From Gammaproteobacteria bacterium (GTDB lineage: Bacteria > Pseudomonadota > Gammaproteobacteria > Eutrophobiales > Eutrophobiaceae): a DNA stretch of 17,998 nucleotides. Below, in pieces: positions 7,457 to 16,189 of this stretch. The first letter of the stretch is position 1; every line of letters begins with the position of its first letter. Below the pieces are notes generated by a model, which was not told the DNA's origin, ran no database searches, and worked only from the letters and a program-made list of their open reading frames with translations. The stretch covers positions 1 to 17,998 of the forward strand of contig JAENIZ010000007.1 of assembly GCA_016844485.1 (NCBI GenBank). The letters are read 5' to 3'. Made by a program: the position numbers and the translations under genes.

Positions 7457-9364
7457 CTAAATCTTGTCGGGAAAGATCTTTATCTCCGCCTTGTTCTGTA
7501 ATTCCTGAAGCACCTCTCCCCAGCTATTCATGGCCCTGGACCTTTGCAACTGTGACTTTAATTCACTGATTTTTTCTTTATCAATTGCATCAGGTTCAGG
7601 ATTCTCTGCCTTTAACACGGCAATCACGGCATAATCGCCTGTTCCCATCGCAGCACCTCCAAACACCGGTTTATTGTCCTGCGGTTTGCCAAGATTGAAT
7701 GCCGTTCTGAGCACGGCACGGTTTACGGTAACATCCTCACGCGTGATATCAACTGAATGCTGCCACTCCACATCCGCTTCAGTGGCAACCGCTTCAAAAC
7801 TTTTACCTTCATGTAACTGTGCAAGGATTTCCTGTCCTTTTGCATGTGTTTTTTCACTTGCCCGAGTAAATCTTATGTCTTCTATGACGTTATCTCTCAC
7901 TTCATCCAGCGGACGTCTCGCTTCAGCGTTATGATCCTCATCACGCAATACGACCACACGATTATCATCAAGCTCAATCATTTCACTGTTATGACCATTA
8001 ATCAGAACATCTTCAGAGAAGCTGGCAGACTGAATTTTAGGATCCGCGGTCAGTCCTTCCGTACTGCCGTTGCGGCTGAAAAATTCACTATGCTGTATAT
8101 TAGTGCCGGTTTCCTCGGCAGCGATCTCCAGGGTATCCGGGTGCTCATAGGTTAAAGTCGCAAGTTTATCGGAAAGGTCAAAAAATCGTTCCTCTCCTTT
8201 TGCATGACGATAATCCTTTTCAACAGCTTCCCGCGCATTTTCAAAGGTATTCGCCACACCGCCTTTAATATCGTGAAGTTTGAGAATGTGAAATCCTGAT
8301 TTTGACTGGACAACATCACTCACCTGATCTTTTTGCATGGAAAATGCTACGGCATCAACCTCTTCAGGCAAGATGCCCTTGCTTAAAAAGTCATGGTCAC
8401 TGATGCTGAAATTCGGATCTGTGTCTTCTGCATACTGTTTGGCAATGTCTTCGAATGTCTTGCCGGAATTAACAAGTTGCAGAATATCATTTGCCTTTGT
8501 CTTCGCCTTTTCTACGGACTCTGCGGCGGCATTTTCGTCTGTTTTAATCAGTATCTGGCTGATCTTGCGCTGTTCATCAACATCATAATTGGCCTTATTG
8601 GCCTCATAATAATCACCTAATGCCTCTTCATTCACCTCTACTTCATCTGCAAGCTGATTCAGTGAAAGTTCAATATATGCGATCTTGACCTCTTCGGGTT
8701 TGACGTAAAGCTTGTCATTATTCTTGTAGTAAGATTCAACATCCTCATCAGAGACTTCAATCGATTCCTTGAATTTGTCAGCAGACAGGATTGTGTAGTA
8801 AAGATCACGTTTCTGATTTTTCAGACGAGCGGCATATTCAGTTTCGTTCTTTGAAACAAAGGCACTCTCGACAATCGCGCTTTGCAGCTGCTCTGAGGCC
8901 ATTTCCAGACGCATTTGTTGCTCAAATAGTGCCGGAGGCATACCCAGCTGCAGTACACTTTGTTCATACAAGTCCTTTTTAAAACCCTCTTCCCCCTTGA
9001 ATAGCTCAATATTTTTTATTGTTTCCCTGACCTGGTCATCACTCACCCGTAGACCTGCTGATTGTGTTACCTGATTTAGCAATTCACTTTCAATTAACCT
9101 GCCAAGAACCTGTTGTTTTAATATACCTTCTTCAGCCGGGCCCAGATTCTGACCCATGAGAGACTGCATTTGCAGGCGGTAGTTATCAAACGCACGTTGA
9201 AATTGACTTAATTTGATTTCCTCGTCATTAACTTTCGCAACGACGGGTTCCTCGCCACCGTCAAAATAATAGTTAATACCCCAGAATGCGAAAGGTATGA
9301 TTAATAAACCAAATACAACCGTTGCAAGCCAGCCTGAGGCCCAACCATGAATAGTTTGCAGCAT
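7457..9364 (-). CDS. ppiD: Peptidyl-prolyl cis-trans isomerase-like periplasmic chaperone PpiD
   Basis: PpiD is an inner-membrane-anchored periplasmic chaperone that works at the Sec translocon on emerging envelope proteins. The protein has 635 residues from the ATG at 9362-9364, close to the usual ~620. One membrane segment lies at residues 11-31 (WLATVVFGLLIIPFAFWGI), followed by a SurA-like N-terminal region (about 40-200), a single parvulin domain (about 265-366, with HFL-type ISDHDFLSKGILPEE and SKSGFHILKLHDI), and a long C-terminal region. The frame continues upstream for 17 codons to a GTG at 9413-9415, but that start lies inside the tRNA terminator and the conserved N-terminus begins at the ATG, so I use the ATG. 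No Shine-Dalgarno sequence is evident. The position downstream of hupB is conserved in gammaproteobacteria. Confidence 0.93.
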   Translation of the reverse strand: MLQTIHGWASGWLATVVFGLLIIPFAFWGINYYFDGGEEPVVAKVNDEEIKLSQFQRAFDNYRLQMQSLMGQNLGPAEEGILKQQVLGRLIESELLNQVTQSAGLRVSDDQVRETIKNIELFKGEEGFKKDLYEQSVLQLGMPPALFEQQMRLEMASEQLQSAIVESAFVSKNETEYAARLKNQKRDLYYTILSADKFKESIEVSDEDVESYYKNNDKLYVKPEEVKIAYIELSLNQLADEVEVNEEALGDYYEANKANYDVDEQRKISQILIKTDENAAAESVEKAKTKANDILQLVNSGKTFEDIAKQYAEDTDPNFSISDHDFLSKGILPEEVDAVAFSMQKDQVSDVVQSKSGFHILKLHDIKGGVANTFENAREAVEKDYRHAKGEERFFDLSDKLATLTYEHPDTLEIAAEETGTNIQHSEFFSRNGSTEGLTADPKIQSASFSEDVLINGHNSEMIELDDNRVVVLRDEDHNAEARRPLDEVRDNVIEDIRFTRASEKTHAKGQEILAQLHEGKSFEAVATEADVEWQHSVDITREDVTVNRAVLRTAFNLGKPQDNKPVFGGAAMGTGDYAVIAVLKAENPEPDAIDKEKISELKSQLQRSRAMNSWGEVLQELQNKAEIKIFPDKI

Positions 9365-9382
9365 GTGTATAGTAGTTATGCA

Positions 9383-9421
9383 ATAAATAAAACGGGCGCG
9401 CCCTGAATCAGGCACGCCCGT
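9383..9421 (-). terminator. Rho-independent terminator of the hupB-tRNA-Val-tRNA-Asp transcript
   Basis: On the minus strand ACGGGCG (rc of 9415-9421) pairs with CGCCCGT (rc of 9392-9398) as seven perfect pairs. The stem continues after one mismatch with three more G-C pairs (GCC/GGC), and TTTTATTTAT follows (9383-9391). It starts 12 bases after the CCA end of tRNA-Asp, so it should end the tRNA transcript and separate it from ppiD. Confidence 0.8.
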
Positions 9422-9433
9422 AGTTGTCAGTTA

Positions 9434-9510
9434 TGGCGGAGTGGACGGGACTCGAACCCGCGACCTCTGCCGTGACAGGGCAGCATTCTAACCAACTGAA
9501 CTACCACTCC
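9434..9510 (-). tRNA. tRNA-Asp(GUC)
   Basis: A 77-base cloverleaf with encoded CCA: acceptor GGAGTGG/CCACTCC, discriminator G, D-arm AGTTCAGTTGGTTAGAAT, anticodon loop CTGTCAC (anticodon GTC) and T-arm GCGGGTTCGAGTCCCGT. It is very close to E. coli tRNA-Asp. It lies nine bases after tRNA-Val in the direction of transcription. Confidence 0.97.
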
Positions 9511-9519
9511 GGTAGTACA

Positions 9520-9595
9520 TGGTGGGTGCTGAGGGGTTCGAACCCCCGACCTTCGCCTTGTAAGGGCGACGCTCTCCCAGCTGAGCTAAGCACCC
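9520..9595 (-). tRNA. tRNA-Val(UAC)
   Basis: A 76-base cloverleaf with encoded CCA: acceptor GGGTGCT/AGCACCC, discriminator A, D-arm TAGCTCAGCTGGGAGAGC, anticodon loop CTTACAA (anticodon TAC) and T-loop TTCGAAC. Its 5' end is only nine bases after the hupB stop codon, so it is almost certainly on the hupB transcript. Confidence 0.97.
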
Positions 9596-9604
9596 AAGGA
9601 GGCG

Positions 9605-9877
9605 CTAGTTTATGGCACCCTTGAGTGCTTTACCAGATTTGAAACCAGGCACTTTTGAAGCCTTGATCTTTATTGTTTCCCCGGTTCTCGGGTTGCGGCC
9701 CATTCTTGCTGCCCGTTTGCGAACAGAAAACGTTCCAAAACCAACTAACGTAATTGAATCACCCCTTTTCAGGGCTTTGGTTATTGCGTCCAACGCAGCA
9801 TCCAGGGAGCGAGCAGCAGAGGCTTTGGATAAATCTGCAGATTCAGCGATTGCATCAATCAATTCAGCTTTGTTCAT
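9605..9877 (-). CDS. hupB: DNA-binding protein HU-beta
   Basis: HU is a small dimeric nucleoid protein that bends and compacts DNA and helps replication, repair and recombination. The protein has exactly 90 residues, the standard HU length. It begins MNKAELIDAIAESADLSKA, has the core GDSITLVGFGTFSVRKRAAR (residues 39-58) and the DNA-embracing arm GRNPRTGETIKI (60-71) with the intercalating Pro63, and ends in the usual GKALKGAIN. The start ATG at 9875-9877 has a good Shine-Dalgarno sequence (AAGGGG, about seven bases upstream). It follows lon in the same orientation but has its own strong promoter, and two tRNA genes follow within its transcript. Confidence 0.97.
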   Translation of the reverse strand: MNKAELIDAIAESADLSKASAARSLDAALDAITKALKRGDSITLVGFGTFSVRKRAARMGRNPRTGETIKIKASKVPGFKSGKALKGAIN

Positions 9878-9984
9878 TTTTTCTTCCCCTTAAAGTGTGT
9901 TCCCTAAAAACCATTTGTTGTATAAATATACTTAATGGAAATTTTGGTCATGTTAACGTGGCAAGGTCGAATCCTAGCGCGAGT

Positions 9985-10013
9985 TTTATACCAACTGGTC
10001 TGAAATACGTCAA
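9985..10013 (-). promoter_or_regulatory. Sigma70 promoter of hupB
   Basis: On the minus strand TTGACG (rc of 10008-10013) and TATAAA (rc of 9985-9990) are spaced by exactly 17 bases. Transcription would start near 9978, leaving a leader of about 100 bases before the hupB ATG. This is the best sigma70 match I found in the window, as expected for an abundant protein and tRNA genes. Confidence 0.8.
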
Positions 10014-10069
10014 GCAGGGCGATCAATAAAAATTTTGAATACCTCGAACACATCACTTAAATAACATTA

Positions 10070-12502
10070 TTAATGTGGCCTAAGCGCATCACTTGTTTGA
10101 TCTTTACTTGTCTCTTCCGGCTGAACGATTTTTGTGGATTCATTCTTGCCATGCAATGGTTCAGGCGTCCTTTGCAAGGCAACTTCCAACACTTCATCAA
10201 TCCATCGCACCGGACGTATATCCAGATTCTGTTTTATATTCTTTGAAATTTCAGTAAGTTCGCGTTCATTCTCAGAAGGGATCAGAACTGTTTCAATTCC
10301 TCCCCGCAGGGCAGCCAAGAGTTTTTCCTTAAGCCCGCCAATAGGCAATATTTCACCGCGCAAGGTAATTTCACCGGTCATGGCGACATTTGCACGGGCC
10401 GGAATACCCGTCAGGGCAGACACTAATGCCGTACACATGGCCACACCGGCGCTTGGTCCATCTTTGGGCGTCGCGCCTTCAGGCACATGTATATGGAAAT
10501 CATGTACCTTGTAAAACTCGGGATCAATGCCCAGGATCTCACTGCGACTCCTGACAACGGTCATTGCCGCTTCAATGGATTCCTTCATGACATCACCTAG
10601 CTGCCCCGTATGAGTTGCCTTGCCCTTACCCGGGACAACTGCTGCCTCAATAGTGAGCAAATCACCTCCGACTTCAGTCCAGGCAAGTCCAATTACCTGA
10701 CCAACCCTGTCTTCCTCTTCTGCACGGCCGAAACGAAATCGCTTGACCCCAATCAGTTTTTCCAGCCGCCCCGGAGTAATTGCGACACGACCCTTGGGAG
10801 GCTTTAGCAGGATCTGCTTGACCACCTTGCGGCAGATATTGGCAATCTCGCGCTCCATATTACGTACCCCGGCTTCACGAGTGTAATAACGGATAATATC
10901 GCGGATCGTTGTCTCGCTGATGCTAATCTCTTCCGTCTTTAGTCCATTCTGCTCGAGTTGCTTGGGGATCAAGTACTTAGTTGCAATGTTTATCTTTTCT
11001 TCTTCCGTATAACCTGAAATACGGATGACTTCCATACGATCCAGTAATGCTGGTGGAATGTTGAGACTGTTCGCCGTGGTCACAAACATCACCTCGGACA
11101 GGTCGTAATCCACCTCAAGGTAATGATCATTGAAGGTATGATTCTGTTCGGGATCCAGGACCTCGAGCAAGGCAGATGCCGGGTCACCCCGGAAATCCAT
11201 CGCCATCTTGTCAACCTCGTCAAGCAAAAAGAGAGGGTTCTTTTTACCCACCTTGGCCATGCTCTGGATAATCTTGCCCGGCATCGAGCCAATATAAGTC
11301 CTGCGATGTCCCCGTATCTCGGCTTCATCGCGAATCCCGCCGAGCGACATACGCACAAATTTACGATTCGTGGCCCTTGCAATTGATCGGCCGAGCGAGG
11401 TTTTACCTACGCCAGGAGGCCCCACCAGGCAAAGAATTGGCCCCTTCATCTTGCGCACGCGGTGCTGTACTGCCAGGTACTCAAGGATCCGTTCTTTGAC
11501 TTTCTCCAGGCCATAGTGATCTGCTTCCAGTATCTTCTCGGCCTTTTCAATGTCGCGGCTGATCTTGCTGCGATGTTTCCACGGAACGTTCACCAGCCAG
11601 TCAACATAATTCCTGACGACAGTCGCCTCTGCGGACATTGGGGACATGAGTTTCAGCTTGTTTAATTCAGAGACTGCCTTGGACTTCGCTTCTTTTGGCA
11701 TACCGGCTTTCTCAATCTTGCCGGAAAGCTCCTCAATCTCATTTGGCGCTTCATCCATATCACCAAGTTCTTTCTGAATGGCCTTCATCTGTTCATTCAG
11801 ATAATACTCACGTTGGCTCTTTTCCATTTGCGACTTAACCCGGCCGCGGATGCGCTTTTCGACCTGGAGCAGTTCAATCTCGGATTCCATCAAGCCGATG
11901 AGATACTCCAGTCTCTCATTGATGTTGACCGTTTCCAGAACGACCTGTTTTTCCTCTATCTTGATCGACATGTGGGCGGCAATCGTATCCGCCAGTCGAC
12001 TGGCATCATCTATACCGGTCAGTGATGTTAATAATTCAGGTGGAACCTTTTTATTGAGCTTGACGTATTGATCGAATTGATTCACTGCCGAGCGAGTCAG
12101 CACTTCCAGTTCACGATCGTCCCCATAACCGGATTCCAGTAATTCCGCAGAGGCAGAAAAATAGCTCTCAGAATCAATAAATTTGATAATCCTGGCCCGG
12201 GAATCACCTTCGACTAATACCTTGATGGTTCCGTCAGGCAATTTAAGCAGTTGCAGAATATTTGACAGCGTGCCAACGGTATAAACATCCTCTATACCCG
12301 GTTCGTCATCAGCCGCGCTCTTTTGGGCGACAAGCAGGATCTGTTTATTAGTTTCCATGGCCCGATCCAAGGCCCGAACAGACTTCTCCCTGCCCACAAA
12401 GAGCGGAATAACCATATGCGGGTACACAACCACATCCCGCAAGGGAAGGGCCGAGTATATCGTTGCATCAGCAGATACAGGGGTTGAATTCTCTTCTGAC
12501 AT
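10070..12502 (-). CDS. lon: ATP-dependent protease Lon
   Basis: Lon is a cytoplasmic hexameric AAA+ serine protease that degrades misfolded and short-lived regulatory proteins. The protein has 810 residues (E. coli 784), with slightly longer N- and C-terminal ends. It has an N-terminal substrate-binding domain (about 14-210) and a helical middle with a coiled-coil region (about 211-310). The AAA+ module has Walker A GPPGVGKT (361-368) and Walker B FLLDEVDK (425-432). The protease domain has catalytic Ser684 in PKDGPSAG and Lys727 in GGLKEK, 43 residues apart as in E. coli. The last ~35 residues after ALQRTPEP are polar and look unstructured. The ATG at 12500-12502 has GGGAG upstream. It is the third protease gene after clpP and clpX and has its own heat-shock promoter. 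Confidence 0.98.
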   Translation of the reverse strand: MSEENSTPVSADATIYSALPLRDVVVYPHMVIPLFVGREKSVRALDRAMETNKQILLVAQKSAADDEPGIEDVYTVGTLSNILQLLKLPDGTIKVLVEGDSRARIIKFIDSESYFSASAELLESGYGDDRELEVLTRSAVNQFDQYVKLNKKVPPELLTSLTGIDDASRLADTIAAHMSIKIEEKQVVLETVNINERLEYLIGLMESEIELLQVEKRIRGRVKSQMEKSQREYYLNEQMKAIQKELGDMDEAPNEIEELSGKIEKAGMPKEAKSKAVSELNKLKLMSPMSAEATVVRNYVDWLVNVPWKHRSKISRDIEKAEKILEADHYGLEKVKERILEYLAVQHRVRKMKGPILCLVGPPGVGKTSLGRSIARATNRKFVRMSLGGIRDEAEIRGHRRTYIGSMPGKIIQSMAKVGKKNPLFLLDEVDKMAMDFRGDPASALLEVLDPEQNHTFNDHYLEVDYDLSEVMFVTTANSLNIPPALLDRMEVIRISGYTEEEKINIATKYLIPKQLEQNGLKTEEISISETTIRDIIRYYTREAGVRNMEREIANICRKVVKQILLKPPKGRVAITPGRLEKLIGVKRFRFGRAEEEDRVGQVIGLAWTEVGGDLLTIEAAVVPGKGKATHTGQLGDVMKESIEAAMTVVRSRSEILGIDPEFYKVHDFHIHVPEGATPKDGPSAGVAMCTALVSALTGIPARANVAMTGEITLRGEILPIGGLKEKLLAALRGGIETVLIPSENERELTEISKNIKQNLDIRPVRWIDEVLEVALQRTPEPLHGKNESTKIVQPEETSKDQTSDALRPH

Positions 12503-12540
12503 TCGAGTCTCCCAGAATCAGGTTGCAGGGCTAATACAGC

Positions 12541-12569
12541 ATATTGGGGCTATGGGACGCTGTTTCAAG
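12541..12569 (-). promoter_or_regulatory. Sigma32 heat-shock promoter of lon
   Basis: On the minus strand CTTGAAA (rc of 12563-12569) and CCCCAATAT (rc of 12541-12549) are spaced by 13 bases, matching the sigma32 consensus CTTGAAA-N13-CCCCATnT closely. Initiation would fall about 30 bases before the lon ATG. A TTGACG overlaps just upstream (rc of 12572-12577), but its -10 partner is poor. Confidence 0.8.
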
Positions 12570-12643
12570 TCGTCAAACCAGTAGCCATATTAAATTTCAT
12601 AATGAGCGAACAATGGCTGCATGCACGCAAAAAGGAGAACGAA

Positions 12644-13924
12644 TCAATCCGGAGCTACTTTCTGCATTTCCGTACCTTCATAAATCATCAAAGGCTTGGA
12701 ATCGCTGGTAATGACAGCCTCATCAACAACAATCTTGGAAACATTCTCCAGAGAGGGTAAATCATACATTGTATCCAGCAATACATTCTCCAATATCGAA
12801 CGTAAGCCACGCGCCCCCGTTTTACGTTCCATTGCATAGCGGGCGACTGTACGCAGCGCATCTTTGCGAAATTCGATTTCACAACCTTCCATATCGAACA
12901 ATCGTGCATACTGTTTGGTAATCGCATTCTTCGGTTCAAGCAGAATTTGCACCAATTGATCTTCATCAAGTTCATCAAGTGTTGCAACAACGGGCAGACG
13001 CCCGACAAACTCAGGGATCAAACCGTATTTAATCAGATCCTCCGGCTCCACTGTCTGCAGTAACTGGCTCATGCTCTTTTTATCGCTCAAACTCTTGACG
13101 TCTGCAGAGAAACCAATACCGCTTTTTTCAGAGCGTTCACGGATAATTTTGTCCAGTCCCCCGAATGCGCCACCACAGATAAACAGGATATTAGTGGTAT
13201 TGACCTGCAAAAATTCCTGCTGGGGATGTTTGCGTCCACCCTGTGGCGGGACTGAAGCGATTGTGCCTTCGATCAGTTTCAGCAGGGCCTGTTGCACACC
13301 TTCCCCGGAAACATCACGGGTAATCGATGGATTGTCCGATTTACGTGAAATCTTGTCGATCTCGTCAATATATACGATCCCTGTTTGCGCCTTTTCAACA
13401 TCGTAATCGCATTTTTGCAATAGTTTCTGGATAATATTTTCAACGTCCTCCCCGACATAACCAGCTTCAGTCAGTGTAGTGGCGTCCGCGATGGTAAAAG
13501 GCACATTGAGAAGACGGGCCAAGGTTTCCGCCAGAAGCGTTTTACCGCTTCCGGTCGGACCTATCAGCAAAACATTACTTTTAGCCAGTTCAACATCGGA
13601 TTTTTTGACCCCATGATCAAGGCGCTTGTAGTGATTATAAACTGCGACAGACAGTATCTTTTTGGCGATGACCTGTCCGATAACATATTCATCCAGTATC
13701 TTTTTTATCTCATGCGGTGTGGGTAGTTTACTGCCGCTTCCCGTAACAGGCTTCTCCTGGATCTCTTCCCTGATGATATCATTGCAGAGCTCCACGCACT
13801 CATCGCAAATAAAAACTGAGGGACCCGCGATCAGTTTACGAACTTCATGTTGGCTCTTGCCACAAAACGAGCAGTACAGTAAACGATCACCGTCGCTGTT
13901 TTTGCCCTGCTTGTTATCACTCAT
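12644..13924 (-). CDS. clpX: ATP-dependent Clp protease ATP-binding subunit ClpX
   Basis: ClpX is the hexameric AAA+ unfoldase that recognises tagged proteins and feeds them into ClpP. The protein has 426 residues (E. coli 424). The N-terminal zinc-binding dimerisation domain has Cys18, Cys21, Cys40 and Cys43. The AAA+ core has Walker A GPTGSGKT (122-129), the pore loop GYVG (155-158), Walker B IVYIDEID (183-190) and the RKH loop (231-233). The IGF loop that contacts ClpP is at 270-272. Sensor-2 GARGLR lies in the C-terminal part. The start at 13922-13924 has a strong Shine-Dalgarno sequence (AGAGGTG). The gene begins 45 bases after clpP and is probably co-transcribed with it. Confidence 0.98.
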   Translation of the reverse strand: MSDNKQGKNSDGDRLLYCSFCGKSQHEVRKLIAGPSVFICDECVELCNDIIREEIQEKPVTGSGSKLPTPHEIKKILDEYVIGQVIAKKILSVAVYNHYKRLDHGVKKSDVELAKSNVLLIGPTGSGKTLLAETLARLLNVPFTIADATTLTEAGYVGEDVENIIQKLLQKCDYDVEKAQTGIVYIDEIDKISRKSDNPSITRDVSGEGVQQALLKLIEGTIASVPPQGGRKHPQQEFLQVNTTNILFICGGAFGGLDKIIRERSEKSGIGFSADVKSLSDKKSMSQLLQTVEPEDLIKYGLIPEFVGRLPVVATLDELDEDQLVQILLEPKNAITKQYARLFDMEGCEIEFRKDALRTVARYAMERKTGARGLRSILENVLLDTMYDLPSLENVSKIVVDEAVITSDSKPLMIYEGTEMQKVAPD

Positions 13925-13969
13925 AAGCCACCTCTTTCGTTCGTGAGTTTATCTATACGACGTCCCATC

Positions 13970-14608
13970 CTAGGTGGACCCGAATTCAGCATCTGATATT
14001 TTACTGCGTTCAGTCAATACTGAATCAATCAATCCATATTCCTTCGCCTCTTCCGAACTTAAAAAATGATCCCTCTCGGTATCCTGTCTGATCTTATCCA
14101 GAGGTTGACCTGTATGTAACGACAAAATCTGGTTTAATCGATCACGGGCCTTCAGGATTTCACGAGCATGAATATCGATATCCGTCGCCTGACCCTGGAA
14201 ACCACCCAGAGGTTGATGAATCATCACACGGGAATGGGGCAAACAAAATCGTTTGCCTGCAGCACCACCAGCCAATAATAAAGCACCCATGCTGGCTGCC
14301 TGCCCTACACACATTGTACTGACGGCCGGTTTGATAAATTGTATGGTATCGTATATGGCCAGACCTGAGGAAACATCCCCCCCGGGTGAATTGATGTAAA
14401 GATGGATATCCTTATCCGGGTTTTCAGATTCCAGATACAACAATTGCGCCACAATCAGATTGGCCACATTATCTTCAATCGGTCCCACCAGAAATACCAC
14501 GCGCTCTTTTAACAAACGCGAATAAATATCATAGGCACGTTCCCCGCGTGAGGTCTGTTCGACCACCATGGGTACCAGATTCAATGCTTTTATCTCATTG
14601 TTTTTCAT
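13970..14608 (-). CDS. clpP: ATP-dependent Clp protease proteolytic subunit ClpP
   Basis: ClpP is the serine peptidase that forms a double seven-membered ring and degrades substrates unfolded by ClpX. The protein has 212 residues (E. coli 207). The catalytic triad is visible: Ser106 in GQAASMGA, His131 in MIHQPLGG and Asp180 in ERDHFLS. The N-terminus MKNNEIKALNLVPMVVEQTSRGERAYDIY resembles the short E. coli propeptide, with mature protein likely beginning near LVPMV. No Shine-Dalgarno sequence is close to the ATG at 14606-14608; the nearest purine-rich stretch (AGGGTAGAAG) is over 20 bases upstream. It lies 40 bases after tig and 45 before clpX, the standard order. Confidence 0.98.
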   Translation of the reverse strand: MKNNEIKALNLVPMVVEQTSRGERAYDIYSRLLKERVVFLVGPIEDNVANLIVAQLLYLESENPDKDIHLYINSPGGDVSSGLAIYDTIQFIKPAVSTMCVGQAASMGALLLAGGAAGKRFCLPHSRVMIHQPLGGFQGQATDIDIHAREILKARDRLNQILSLHTGQPLDKIRQDTERDHFLSSEEAKEYGLIDSVLTERSKISDAEFGST

Positions 14609-14648
14609 ACAATTTTAATATGATGACAGCTTCTACCCTGATTAAACT

Positions 14649-15962
14649 TTATTCAGTCTGCCCTTTATTCATAAGTGCGTCAAACGTCAATTTTTGCTCT
14701 TTAACCTTGGCCCTGGACAAGATCCACTTGACCACTTCATCTTCGAGCGCCAATGCTTCCACCTCGGCAAGACGATTCTGATCGCTGTTGTACCATTTAA
14801 TAACCTCATTTGGATCCTCATAACTCTGCGCAATCTTTTCGATCATGTTTCGCACCGTTGCAGGATCAGTTTTAATTTGATTGGTCTTGACGATATCAGC
14901 AATGATCAACTGCAATGTCACTTTTTTCTCAGCCTGTTCATTAAACGCAGTAGTATCTTTGACCGGCAGGTTATCTACATTGATCCCTCGCATCTGCAGA
15001 CTCGCACTGAATTGTTCATGCAGATGCATTGCCTCATTATTGATAAGGGTTTTAGGTAACTCGATTTTGTTCGCCGCATACAAAGCATCCAGTATGTTGT
15101 TTCTGGTTTTATTTGCGACTGCCATTTCCGCCTCACGCTCCATATTACGGCGCACCTGGGCCTTGAACTCATCGAGTCCCCCTGCATTCACACCCATACT
15201 GGAGAATAATTTTTCATCCAGTTCAGGCAGAACCTGCTCATTCACCGCCTTGACAACGACGAGGAATTTAACGGGCTTACCGGCAAGCTCCCGTTTATGG
15301 TATTCATCAGGAAAATTAAGGTTCAGTGTTAATTCCTCCCCCGCCTTCGCCCCTGATAAACCGTCCTCAAAACCTGCAATCAGCCGCTTTGATCCCAATT
15401 CAACCTGGAAATCCCTGGCCTCTCCGCCTGCAAATGCTTCACCATCAACACTACCCTTGAAATCAATGATCAGTACGTCACCCTCACTGGCTTTTCGTTT
15501 AACTGCCTGTAATGAACGCTGCTGTTTACGAATTACCTCGATCATTTTTTCAACATCATCATCAGATATCTGACAGACAGCCTTTTCTAATTTCAATTTT
15601 TCAATGGGTGCAAGGTTGACCTCCGGATAGACTTCAAAGGTAGCGGTATAAACCAGACCATGCCCCTGTTCAGCATCCATGGGATCAATCGTAGGCCGGC
15701 TTGCAGGACGTAACTTCTCTCTGGCGAGGGCCTCATAAAAACTGGTTTGTACAACCTCGCCGATAACCTCCTGGCGAACCTTGGTACCGAATCGTCTTTG
15801 CACCACTTTAAACGGCGCCTTGCCGGGCCTGAAGCCCTGAATACGTGTGGTACGTGACAGTGATTGCAAACGGTTAACTACTTCATTTGCTATCTTCTCC
15901 TCAGGTACCTCAACACGCATGCGTCTTTCCAACGGGCCAGTATTTTCAACGGATACCTGCAT
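14649..15962 (-). CDS. tig: Trigger factor (ribosome-associated chaperone and prolyl isomerase)
   Basis: Trigger factor binds ribosomal protein L23 at the exit tunnel and shields nascent chains; it also has prolyl isomerase activity. With the start at ATG 15960-15962 the protein has 437 residues (E. coli 432) and begins MQVSVENTGPLERRM, matching the family. I reject a GTG two codons upstream because GAGGAG is optimally spaced (five bases) from the ATG and directly abuts the GTG. The ribosome-binding signature GFRPGKAP is at 43-50. The FKBP-type domain covers about 150-250 (EGDVLIIDFKGSVDGEAF onward), followed by the C-terminal helical arms. It follows tRNA-Leu(UAG) in the same direction and heads the tig-clpP-clpX group. 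Confidence 0.97.
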   Translation of the reverse strand: MQVSVENTGPLERRMRVEVPEEKIANEVVNRLQSLSRTTRIQGFRPGKAPFKVVQRRFGTKVRQEVIGEVVQTSFYEALAREKLRPASRPTIDPMDAEQGHGLVYTATFEVYPEVNLAPIEKLKLEKAVCQISDDDVEKMIEVIRKQQRSLQAVKRKASEGDVLIIDFKGSVDGEAFAGGEARDFQVELGSKRLIAGFEDGLSGAKAGEELTLNLNFPDEYHKRELAGKPVKFLVVVKAVNEQVLPELDEKLFSSMGVNAGGLDEFKAQVRRNMEREAEMAVANKTRNNILDALYAANKIELPKTLINNEAMHLHEQFSASLQMRGINVDNLPVKDTTAFNEQAEKKVTLQLIIADIVKTNQIKTDPATVRNMIEKIAQSYEDPNEVIKWYNSDQNRLAEVEALALEDEVVKWILSRAKVKEQKLTFDALMNKGQTE

Positions 15963-16026
15963 ACTCACTCCTCAACAACCCTCAGTGAATTCAATCCAGT
16001 TTCGGTTAATATCGGTTGCACTATAT

Positions 16027-16111
16027 TGGTGCGAAAGGAGAGACTCGAACTCTCACGGGTCGCCCCACTGGTACCTAAAACCAGCGCGTCTGCCAATTCC
16101 GCCACTTTCGC
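16027..16111 (-). tRNA. tRNA-Leu(UAG)
   Basis: An 85-base class II tRNA with encoded CCA: acceptor GCGAAAG/CTTTCGC, discriminator A, anticodon stem CTGGT/ACCAG around loop TTTAGGT (anticodon TAG), a long variable arm (GGGGCGACCCGT region) and T-arm GAGAGTTCGAGTCTCTC. It lies 64 bases before the tig ATG and probably shares its transcript. Confidence 0.96.
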
Positions 16112-16160
16112 TGCAGAGTGAACATCAATATTTGGATCATCGCTCTGGCATTTGCCTGGC

Positions 16161-16189
16161 ATTATAAATCCCTGAGAATCCTTTGTAAC
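16161..16189 (-). promoter_or_regulatory. Sigma70 promoter of tRNA-Leu and tig
   Basis: On the minus strand GTTACA (rc of 16184-16189) and a perfect TATAAT (rc of 16161-16166) are spaced by 17 bases. Initiation near 16154 would place the tRNA-Leu 5' end about 43 bases downstream. No other promoter is evident between tRNA-Leu and tig. Confidence 0.6.

Noticed and set aside
9365..9415. N-terminal extension of PpiD from a GTG start
   Set aside because: It would place the start inside the terminator stem; the conserved PpiD N-terminus (short basic-poor stretch then the membrane anchor) starts at the ATG 9362-9364.
9424..9624. 66-codon plus-strand open frame (product with WTGLEPATSAVTG and WVLRGSNPRPSPC)
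   Set aside because: It is antisense to tRNA-Asp and tRNA-Val. Such peptides are well-known artefacts of reading tRNA genes as protein.
15963..15968. GTG start two codons upstream for trigger factor
   Set aside because: The Shine-Dalgarno GAGGAG overlaps or abuts the GTG, whereas it is correctly spaced from the ATG at 15960-15962, where homologues also start.
15847..16167. Plus-strand open frames over tRNA-Leu
   Set aside because: Same artefact: antisense to tRNA-Leu and the 5' end of tig.
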